64,000 nucleotides of DNA from Planctomycetota bacterium (GTDB lineage Bacteria > Planctomycetota > UBA1135 > GCA-002686595), in the NCBI GenBank assembly GCA_016220085.1, contig JACRIN010000008.1, positions 1 through 64,000 of the forward strand, given 5' to 3'. The notes below the pieces were generated by a model. The model saw only the letters and a list, made by a program, of their open reading frames with translations, was not told the DNA's origin and did not search any database. Of the stretch, positions 55,655 to 62,152 are shown one piece after another. A program made the position numbers and the translations under genes. How positions within the stretch are numbered: position 1 is the first letter of the stretch; the number at the start of each line of letters is the position of its first letter.

Positions 55655-56785
55655 ATGTCGCTCCTCCGCGCAGTGCTCGCGTTCGTGCTCGCCGCCGCGG
55701 CCGCGTTCGCGCAAGCACCGGGCTGCAAGCCGTGCGGCGGCACCGGTCGCGAGCTCTGCGCGAAGCATCCGAAGGCCGAGTGCGCGTGGGAGAGCGAGGT
55801 GCGCTACTGCAGCTTCGCCGCGAAGTGCGCGGAGTGCGGCGGCGCGGGCTTGCTGCCGTGCAAGAAATGCGCGACCGACGCGACCAAGCAGACGCTCGCG
55901 AGTCAGCGCGAACGGATCGGCATCGAGGCGAAGGAGCTCGCGAGCTACGACGAGACGATGGGCCGGCCGCTGCGCAAGGGAGCGACCGACCACTTCACGA
56001 TGGTGCTCGAACTCGACTCGCTGAAGGTCGAGAAGCGCACGGCGCAGTCGCACGAGCTCCTGCACGTCTACCTGCGGCGGCTGGAGAAGCTCTTCGCCGA
56101 CTACCTGCGCGTGATGGGCGCCGACGAAGGCGACTTCCGAGAGCGCTTCCAGATCTTCGTCTGGTACCTCGACGGCGATCAGGCGAAGGGCTCCCTCGCG
56201 TTCTGCGCACAGGGCGCGCCGGCCGGAGTGAAGTTGATGGGAAGCCATCCGCGCTATTCGACCGCGGCGAACAAGAGGTGGTTCACCACCGACGAGCAGC
56301 TCCATCGCAATCTGCTGCACATGGTGTCGCACCTGATCCTCTCCCACGAGACTCCGTCGCAGTGGATGGGCAACCAGAAGGGCGGCTGGGCGGAGGAAGG
56401 TCTCGGGCACTGGTTCGAGTACCAGACGTTCGCGCGCTGCGACAACTACTGCTTCCAAGAGCAGAACATGAACAACGACTACTCGGGCGGCGACTACAAG
56501 CTGCTCTGCCGCAAGTTGGTCGTCGCGAACGAAGCGCCGCCGATCGCCGCCGTGTTCGAGCGCAACACCGACAACCTGCTGAGGAGCGAGCACATCGTCG
56601 CGTTCTCGTACGTCGACTACCTGCTCTCGCTCGATGGGACGAAGTTCGATCGCGTGTGCGCGGACCTGCGCTCGAAGGTTCCGACGCGCGAGGCCTTGCA
56701 GAAGCACTTCGGCCTGGCGCCGCTCGAGTTCGAGCGACGTTGGAAGGAGTGGGTCCTCGCGACCTACCCGACCCAGAAGGACTGA
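55655..56785 (+). CDS. Secreted cysteine-rich protein with degenerate metallopeptidase fold (paralogue 1)
   Basis: The 376-residue product has a signal peptide (cleavage near AFAQA) and zinc-ribbon-like cysteine pairs: CKPCGGTG, CAECGGAG and CKKC, which resemble the DnaJ Cys-rich region. The C-terminal domain looks like the DUF1570/gluzincin fold. Its helix reads HMVSH (near residue 220) instead of HExxH, with GGWAEEGLGHWFEY where the third ligand usually lies. The catalytic Glu is therefore missing. A paralogue with the same layout lies at 58765. Probably a periplasmic non-peptidase or a binding protein; function unknown. Confidence 0.75.
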   Translation: MSLLRAVLAFVLAAAAAFAQAPGCKPCGGTGRELCAKHPKAECAWESEVRYCSFAAKCAECGGAGLLPCKKCATDATKQTLASQRERIGIEAKELASYDETMGRPLRKGATDHFTMVLELDSLKVEKRTAQSHELLHVYLRRLEKLFADYLRVMGADEGDFRERFQIFVWYLDGDQAKGSLAFCAQGAPAGVKLMGSHPRYSTAANKRWFTTDEQLHRNLLHMVSHLILSHETPSQWMGNQKGGWAEEGLGHWFEYQTFARCDNYCFQEQNMNNDYSGGDYKLLCRKLVVANEAPPIAAVFERNTDNLLRSEHIVAFSYVDYLLSLDGTKFDRVCADLRSKVPTREALQKHFGLAPLEFERRWKEWVLATYPTQKD

Positions 56786-56791
56786 CGCCGC

Positions 56792-57751
56792 TTGAACGTT
56801 CCTGCTCGCGCGGCGGTCGTGCTCGTCGCCGTCCTGATCGTCGCCGCCGCGTGGTTCGTGCGCGGCGAGCCCGCTGAGTTCGCCGATCCGACCAGCGCGC
56901 GCGAGCTGCGGCGCATCGAGCTCCTGCTCGCGACTTCGACGACGTACGAGCACGATCAGTGGCTCGACGAACGCGCGCCGCCGCTCTATTTCGCGCGCCT
57001 GGTCGCCGGCGCGGCCCAGCGCTGGCTCGCGACGCCCGACGGCGATCCCGCGCTGCGCGGCGTCGACGAGGCGGAGCTCGAGCGGCTCGCCGTGCACGCG
57101 ACGACCGTCTCGTGCGCGCTCTACGCGCTCGCGGTGGGTCTGCTCGTCTACGCGTTCTGCGGCGGTCCACAGCGTACGGCGCGCGCGCTGGTCGCGGGCG
57201 CGGTCGTCGGGGTGGTCACGGCGCGCGTCGCGGCGGCGGTCGACGCTCGCGTGCTCGCCGAAGCGCTCGCATGCGCCGGTTTCGCGCTCGCGTGGAGTGC
57301 CGCGCGCTCGACCGACCTCTTCGATCGCGTCGCGACCGCGATGGTCGCGGGCGCGTTGCTCGGCGTCGGCCTCGCGACCGCGCCGGAAGCGGGTGCCGTG
57401 CTCGCTGCGGCGGCGAGCGCGTTGCTCGCCGAGGCGCTGTTCGGACCGAAGGAGCGCGCGGAGCCGGTGCTCGCGGTCGGACTCACCGCGCTGACGGTCG
57501 CGGGCGTGCTCGCGTTCGTGCAACTCGCCGGGCTCGGCGAACTCGAGGGCCTCGCGCGCGCGACGCTCGCGAAGGGCGTGCTCGGCGTCGCCGTTGTGTT
57601 CCTCCTCGTGCGCAAGTTCGGCCTTCCGCGGCGACCGAGCTCGCTCTTCGGCGGCGGCGTCACCGCGTGGCTCGTCGTGCTCGCGCCGACGATCGCGTGG
57701 TGCGCGTGGGCGTGGACGCTATGGGACCTCGGTGCCGGCGTCCCGAGCTAG
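56792..57751 (+). CDS. Polytopic membrane protein, N-terminal part (amber-interrupted)
   Basis: From a TTG at 56792, six bases after the previous stop, the frame encodes 319 residues: a signal-anchor helix, an extracytoplasmic loop with DERAPPLYFARLVAGAAQRWL, and about six more helices. It ends at a TAG (57749-57751) in the middle of a helix-rich region. The same frame continues for another 251 codons without any shift. The layout resembles glycosyltransferase-like integral membrane proteins, but I cannot assign a family. Either the gene is broken by a nonsense change, or it is two genes, or the base is an error. Confidence 0.55.
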   Translation: MNVPARAAVVLVAVLIVAAAWFVRGEPAEFADPTSARELRRIELLLATSTTYEHDQWLDERAPPLYFARLVAGAAQRWLATPDGDPALRGVDEAELERLAVHATTVSCALYALAVGLLVYAFCGGPQRTARALVAGAVVGVVTARVAAAVDARVLAEALACAGFALAWSAARSTDLFDRVATAMVAGALLGVGLATAPEAGAVLAAAASALLAEALFGPKERAEPVLAVGLTALTVAGVLAFVQLAGLGELEGLARATLAKGVLGVAVVFLLVRKFGLPRRPSSLFGGGVTAWLVVLAPTIAWCAWAWTLWDLGAGVPS

Positions 57752-57766
57752 CGCGCGGCGCTCGGC

Positions 57767-58504
57767 GTGCCGGTGCTCGCCCTGGTCGTGCTCGCGTGGC
57801 GAGCGGACCGCCTGCGCGGCGCGGCGCCCGTCGCGCTCGTCGTCGCCGCCGTGCCGCTGGCGGCGTCGGGCGCGAGCGTGAGCATGCTGGTGCTCGCGGG
57901 CCTGCTCGCGTACGCGACGCTCGCCGACCTGCGGATGCTCGCGTCCGCGCGCACGGTCGAGAGCTGGTTGCGCGCCGCGTTCGTCGTGCTCGCGATCCTC
58001 CCGATGCCCGGCGGCGCGCGGTACGAGCGCGAGGCGCCGGCGGTGGTCGCATTCTTGCGCGGACTGCGCACGAGCACGCCGTCGGTCGGTCCGTGGAACC
58101 ACCCGAGCGCTCGTCCGGACGCGCGCGTGCTCTGCGAGCCCGAGCTCGGACCCGCCGTCGCGTACCCCGCGCGCCGCGCGCCGCTCGCGTCGGCGCAGCA
58201 CGGCGAGCGCGAGACCCCGGCGGTCCGCGCCGCGCGCGCGTTGCTCGAGGGCCCGACCGACGGCCTGGTCGCGAGGCTCGCGATCTCCGGCGCGGAGGCG
58301 GCGCTGGTCGGCGACGCATTGCGCGGCCGACGCTACGAGCTCGCGGTCGGACCGGAGTCGGCGCCCGACGTGCTGCACGCGCTCGCCGCGGACGAGCTCG
58401 TCGACGGCCTGATCGTCGTCGCCGAGGCCGGCGAGCCGCCGTTCGCCCGACTGGTGCGGTGGGAAGTGAAGCTAACGGCCGCCGAGGCGCGCGCGCCGAA
58501 GTAG
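57767..58504 (+). CDS. Polytopic membrane protein, C-terminal part (continues the preceding frame)
   Basis: In the same frame as the preceding gene, 15 bases after its TAG, a GTG opens 245 codons. The first 90 residues are helical membrane segments (VPVLALVVLAWRADRL, VALVVAAVPLAASG, AAFVVLAILPMP) and the rest is a soluble domain. There is no clear Shine-Dalgarno before the GTG, which supports the view that the two parts were one protein. Function unknown. Confidence 0.5.
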   Translation: MPVLALVVLAWRADRLRGAAPVALVVAAVPLAASGASVSMLVLAGLLAYATLADLRMLASARTVESWLRAAFVVLAILPMPGGARYEREAPAVVAFLRGLRTSTPSVGPWNHPSARPDARVLCEPELGPAVAYPARRAPLASAQHGERETPAVRAARALLEGPTDGLVARLAISGAEAALVGDALRGRRYELAVGPESAPDVLHALAADELVDGLIVVAEAGEPPFARLVRWEVKLTAAEARAPK

Positions 58505-58585
58505 CGCCGACGCCCGCGGCCCGTCGAAGAAGTCGGCGACTCGGGCTTCGTGCACTTCCGCGAACCTTCGTCGTGCTCGGAACCT

Positions 58586-58615
58586 CGTGCTCGGCGGCCG
58601 TGGCGGCCGAGCACG
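58586..58615 (+). terminator. Hairpin after the membrane protein gene
   Basis: CGTGCTCGGC pairs with GCCGAGCACG (10 bp) around a ten-base loop, about 80 bp past the stop at 58504 and before the next gene. No T-run follows, so it is only a possible terminator. Confidence 0.35.
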
Positions 58616-58751
58616 GCGCGAAGTCCTCGCGGGAGCCTTCGCCGCGAACGCGTCGCGTTCCGTCGCGGGGTCCCTTGCCGCCGCGCTATCGCGTGCCTCG
58701 TCTCGCCGTCGCGCGCCTTGCCTCGCCGCGTTGCCTTCTTCAACCGGTTGC

Positions 58752-58757
58752 TACGAT
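58752..58757 (+). promoter_or_regulatory. Candidate -10 element for the second cysteine-rich secreted protein
   Basis: TACGAT ends eight bases before the ATG at 58765, again implying transcription starting at or next to the start codon. Confidence 0.35.
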
Positions 58758-58764
58758 CCACTCG

Positions 58765-59904
58765 ATGTCGTTCGTCGCGCGTTGGCTCCTGGTGCTCGGC
58801 TGCGTGCTCGCATGGACGAGCCCGTCGGCGGACGCGCAGAACGCGTGCAAGACGTGCGCGGGCACCGGGCTCGCGCCGTGCCGGCCGTGCGCGAAACAGC
58901 GCTGCACGAACGAACGCGAGGTGTTCTTCTGCTCGCTCGCGCGCTGCAAGAGCTGCGGCGGCACGCAGCTCGTGCCCTGCAAGTGCGCGGCGCCGGCAAA
59001 AGTCGATCTCGCGGCGAAGCGCGCGGCGCTCGAAGCGTGGCGCACCAAGTTCCCCGCCGAGCTCGCCGCGTTCATGGGCCGCGACGTCGCGGTCGCCGAG
59101 TCCGCGCACTTCGTGCTCGCGTGGGACGTGCCGAAGGTCGATCACAAGCGCGGCACCGACCTGCACGGAGCTCTGCACCTCTACCTCGATCGCCTCGAGG
59201 AGTTCCACGCGCGCTTCTCCGCCGACACCGACTCGACCGACAAGCAGTTCAGCGCGAAGACGACCGGTCTGGTGTGGGCGCGCGAAGCGGATCAGGAGAA
59301 AGCGTCGCCGAAGTACACGCTACAGCCGTCGAACACCGAGTCGAAGCTGATGGGGCGCGCGCCGGTGTTCTCGCTCTTCTACGACAAGGGCCACATGCAC
59401 GAGGAGTACGAGCTCCATCAAGCGGTGGTGCACCAGGTCTCGCACTGCTTGCTCTCGAACGTCCACAACGGGATCTGGTCGGGCAACATCAAGGGCGGGT
59501 GGGTCGACGAGGGCCTCGCGCACTGGTACGAGAACGCGCTGTTCGACGGCGTGCGGCACTACTGCTACGTCGAGTCGGACTCGCTGGTCGACTTCAAGTT
59601 CGGCAAGTGGGAGGCGAGCGTGCGGCGCGCGCTCGACGCCGGGAAGCTGCCGTCGCTCTTCGAGTTCACCGGCCTGAACACGACCGAGATGACGCCGCCG
59701 CAGCGCATGTTCGCGTGGGCGCTCGTCGACTACCTGCTGCGCGGCCCGAAGAAGTGCTACGGCGCCTTCGCGCGCGCGGCGAAGGAGAAGAAGTCGTTCG
59801 GCGAGGCGTGCCAGTCGATCCTCGGCAAGTCGGCGATCGAGGCGGAACGCGACTGGCACGCCTGGCTCGCCGCGAACTTCTCGGTGGAGCCGTCGAAGCG
59901 CTGA
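58765..59904 (+). CDS. Secreted cysteine-rich protein with degenerate metallopeptidase fold (paralogue 2)
   Basis: The 379-residue product parallels the gene at 55655: a signal peptide ending SADAQN, cysteine pairs CKTCAGTG, CRPCAKQRC and CKSCGGTQLVPCKC, then a helical/beta domain with SKLMGRAPVFS. The helix is HQVSH, where HExxH would be expected, followed by KGGWVDEGLAHWYE. The catalytic Glu is Gln here and Met in the paralogue, so both copies seem to have lost classic zinc-peptidase chemistry while keeping both histidines and the downstream Glu. The ATG was chosen by the signal peptide. Role unknown. Confidence 0.75.
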   Translation: MSFVARWLLVLGCVLAWTSPSADAQNACKTCAGTGLAPCRPCAKQRCTNEREVFFCSLARCKSCGGTQLVPCKCAAPAKVDLAAKRAALEAWRTKFPAELAAFMGRDVAVAESAHFVLAWDVPKVDHKRGTDLHGALHLYLDRLEEFHARFSADTDSTDKQFSAKTTGLVWAREADQEKASPKYTLQPSNTESKLMGRAPVFSLFYDKGHMHEEYELHQAVVHQVSHCLLSNVHNGIWSGNIKGGWVDEGLAHWYENALFDGVRHYCYVESDSLVDFKFGKWEASVRRALDAGKLPSLFEFTGLNTTEMTPPQRMFAWALVDYLLRGPKKCYGAFARAAKEKKSFGEACQSILGKSAIEAERDWHAWLAANFSVEPSKR

Positions 59905-60080
59905 CGACTCGTGGCCGCGGGCGCGCGCCGGCCCGACCGACGAGGGTCGACCGGGAATCCGCGCGGCGGCTACATGGCTGCACGAGCACGCGCGCCACGC
60001 CGCCGGTCGGTGCCGAGCTTCCTCGCGACGCGCGGCGCGCGTTCGCGCTCGGTCGCCGGCGGCGGCGACCGAGCGTGTCG

Positions 60081-60431
60081 TCAGCTCTCGACCGCCTTCT
60101 TCAAGCGGCCCAGCGCGTCCTCCCACTGACGGCCGATCGATTCGAGCGAGGCCCGAGCTTCGTCGAGAGGCTCGGGATTGAGCTCCCACAACTGCTCGCG
60201 GCCGATCTTGGTCGCGGTCGCGACGCCGGCTTCCTCGAGGACGTGGAGGTGCTTGGTGACCGCCTGTCGCGTCAAACGCGTGCTCGACGTCAGCGTCGTG
60301 ATCGACAACGCACCGCCGGCGCAGAGCAGCATCACCAGCCGCAAGCGAGTGCGGTCGCCGAGCGCGAAGAAGATCGGCCCGAGCTCCGCCAGGTCGCGCC
60401 CGCGAGCGGTCTTATCCGTGCGATTGCGCAT
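60081..60431 (-). CDS. ArsR-family transcriptional regulator
   Basis: The 116-residue winged-helix protein has the ArsR pattern: LAELGPIFFALGDRTRLRLVMLLC, then the recognition region LTRQAVTKHLHVLEEAGVATATKIGREQLWELN. No metal-binding Cys/His cluster is seen, as usual for ArsR proteins encoded with SRPBCC proteins. It is the last gene of the operon and overlaps the preceding gene by 20 bp. It probably represses the operon at the palindromes upstream of the first gene. Confidence 0.9.
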   Translation of the reverse strand: MRNRTDKTARGRDLAELGPIFFALGDRTRLRLVMLLCAGGALSITTLTSSTRLTRQAVTKHLHVLEEAGVATATKIGREQLWELNPEPLDEARASLESIGRQWEDALGRLKKAVES

Positions 60432-60885
60432 GGCGCTTCACGTTCCCCAGTTGGATGTCCCAGCCTTCTCCGTGCATCCGGAACGCTTCGGCGCGGCGCG
60501 CGGCCGGCACCTCGTCGAAGCCTGATTCGACGACGTGCACCGTGGTCGATCCGCCGGACTCTTCGAGCGTGAACGTCACCAACGTGCGCTCTTCCTTCGA
60601 GTAGTCGATCGCCGGATCGACCGCATACGGGTGCCAGCGGAACGCGAGCGACGATTCCGGCTCGATGCGCTCGACGATCGCATCGAACACGACGTGCTCG
60701 CAGCCGGGGATGGTCATCTGGCCCCGCACGGTGCGCCCGACCTCGAAGCGCTGGTTCTGGAGGTCGGCACCGAACCAACGGCCGAACTCCGCGGCGTCGG
60801 TCAGAGCCCGCCACACTTTCGAGCGCGGCGCGCGGATCACGATCGAGCGCTCGACTCGGTCGGTCGACGAAGGCGCGCCGCTCAC
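60412..60885 (-). CDS. SRPBCC (AHSA1-like/START) domain protein
   Basis: The GTG at 60885 overlaps the upstream stop (GTGA) and has an excellent GGGAGGT Shine-Dalgarno; a longer frame is not coding. The 157-residue product has the AHSA1-like order: VERSIVIRAPRSKVWRALTDAAEFGRWFG, VRGQMTIPGCEHV, PESSLAFRWHPYAVD, TLVTFTLEESGGSTTVHVVESGF and a final GWDIQLGNVKRH helix. These helix-grip proteins bind hydrophobic ligands; the ligand is unknown. Middle gene of the SRPBCC-SRPBCC-ArsR operon. Confidence 0.87.
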   Translation of the reverse strand: MSGAPSSTDRVERSIVIRAPRSKVWRALTDAAEFGRWFGADLQNQRFEVGRTVRGQMTIPGCEHVVFDAIVERIEPESSLAFRWHPYAVDPAIDYSKEERTLVTFTLEESGGSTTVHVVESGFDEVPAARRAEAFRMHGEGWDIQLGNVKRHAQSHG

Positions 60886-61376
60886 GAGCGCACCTCCCGC
60901 GCGGCGGCACTCGCGCAGCCAGCGCGCTCTTCCGGAGTGAAGGGCGAGCCGCGACCGAGCTCGACCTCGCTCTGCAGGCTCGCGAGGAAGTGATCCCAGC
61001 CTTGCGTGCAGAGCGCATGGCATTCGAGCGCCGGCGTCAGCCCGAAGTGCTCGAACTCGAGCAGCGTCCTTCCGTCCGCCGCATCGGACAAACGGAACTC
61101 GATCCGGGTACCGACCCACTCGTCCTTCTTGCTCAGCTCGGGCAGGTCGATGAGCGCCTCGACGCAGCGCCAGCGCACGCAGCGCTCCGGCTCGAGGGCC
61201 TCGATCTCCATCACTTTGCGGTGGGGGACGAAGCGGAACGTCGCGCGGCCTCCGACCTCTGAATCGACGTCACAGGTCCGCGTCCACCAGCGACGCAGGC
61301 CGGCCTCCGTGGACAGGGCTCGGTAGACGGTGCGGCGATCCGCGGACAACACGATTTGGCGGTGGTAGTGGTGCAT
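60882..61376 (-). CDS. SRPBCC (AHSA1-like/START) domain protein, first gene of the operon
   Basis: This 164-residue protein has the helix-grip pattern HRQIVLSADRRTVYRALSTEAGLRRWWTR, GGRATFRFVP, CVRWRCVEALIDLP, TRIEFRLSDAADGRTLLEFEHFGL and a C-terminal helix ending GWDHFLASLQSEVELGRG. It is a diverged relative of the next gene. It begins the operon, 22 bp after a perfect palindrome that may be the ArsR operator. Ligand and process unknown. Confidence 0.87.
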   Translation of the reverse strand: MHHYHRQIVLSADRRTVYRALSTEAGLRRWWTRTCDVDSEVGGRATFRFVPHRKVMEIEALEPERCVRWRCVEALIDLPELSKKDEWVGTRIEFRLSDAADGRTLLEFEHFGLTPALECHALCTQGWDHFLASLQSEVELGRGSPFTPEERAGCASAAAREVRS

Positions 61377-61397
61377 GGGGGGGCTCCGTTGACTAGC

Positions 61398-61413
61398 AAC
61401 CAGTTGGTTGCCT
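61398..61413. promoter_or_regulatory. Perfect 16-bp palindrome, candidate ArsR operator 1
   Basis: GCAACCAGTTGGTTGC is a perfect inverted repeat between the promoter region and the ATG at 61376. Its twin lies 44 bp further upstream, start to start. Dyads of this size suit ArsR-family dimers. Confidence 0.6.
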
Positions 61414-61441
61414 GATGATGGCCTCCGTCTCGGCGTCGAGC

Positions 61442-61457
61442 AACCAATTAGTTGCAT
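61442..61457. promoter_or_regulatory. Near-palindrome, candidate ArsR operator 2
   Basis: GCAACCAATTAGTTGC repeats the first palindrome with three changes; its outer half-sites GCAAC/GTTGC are intact. The two sites are spaced by about four helical turns, which would place them on the same face of DNA. Confidence 0.55.
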
Positions 61458-62152
61458 ATTCTTGCGAGCTCGCGCCGCCCGAGCGCCGAGCACGATCCGG
61501 GCGCGATCCGCGCTCGGCCGCGAAGCCGGGTCGACCCGCGCGCATCGGCTCCGCGAGACCCGCCCAGTCGGTCGGCGGACGTCGCCGCGGACGCGTCGCC
61601 GGCGGACGGGCGCGGCGCGACGGCGAGCGCTGCGCGCGACCGAACTCGGTCGGCGAGTCGACACGAACCAACGGCGGTCGAGCGCTCATCGCTGCGCGTC
61701 GATTCGGCTGAGCGGCCGGACGTGCGTCGACGCGTCGGGCCGCGCGAGGAACGAAGAGCGGCGGCGAGCTGCGCGGCAACGCGGTCGGGACGGTGCGGGC
61801 AAGGGGTACTCGAGCGCTCGCCAACGCGAAAGGACCGCCTGCCGAGCTCGAACGGTCTGCAATCGTCACCGCGACGAGCGTGCCCGTCGAAGTCCTGCGG
61901 TGCCTTCGCGCGCGCCGCGCAGGAGCCACGCCCATTCGGCGAGGCGGCCCGCGCGATCAACGGCTCGTCCGCGATCGAAATCGAACATGCATGGTGCGCT
62001 TGGTTGCGCGCGAGCGACTCGCCGGAGCCGAAGTCCCGTCGATCCGCGCCAGGCGCGGTTGCTCGCGCGGCTCGGCGCGCCATTTGAATCTGTCCCAGCA
62101 GCGTGAGCGGCTCGATTCGCTCGTGCCCCGAAGTCCTGCGTACGAGGTCCCC
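61458..62152. other. Intergenic region without a convincing gene
   Basis: About 700 bp lie between the SRPBCC operon operators and the propeller gene. The frames present are arginine/alanine/serine-rich and look like GC-driven noise. The promoter region of the operon should be at the left edge. Two copies of CGAAGTCCTGCG lie at 61888-61899 and 62129-62140, within longer related sequence, the second just before the propeller gene. No RNA gene was recognised. Confidence 0.45.

Noticed and set aside
57749..57751. Second recoding site (selenocysteine or pyrrolysine) in the membrane protein
   Set aside because: The codon is TAG, not TGA, there is no active-site context, and no pylBCD/pylT evidence is in the window; a nonsense change or error is simpler.
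61408..62106. Plus-strand coding frame in the 61.4-62.1 kb gap
   Set aside because: Composition is Arg/Ala/Ser noise, it runs over the operator palindromes, and competing frames on both strands look the same.
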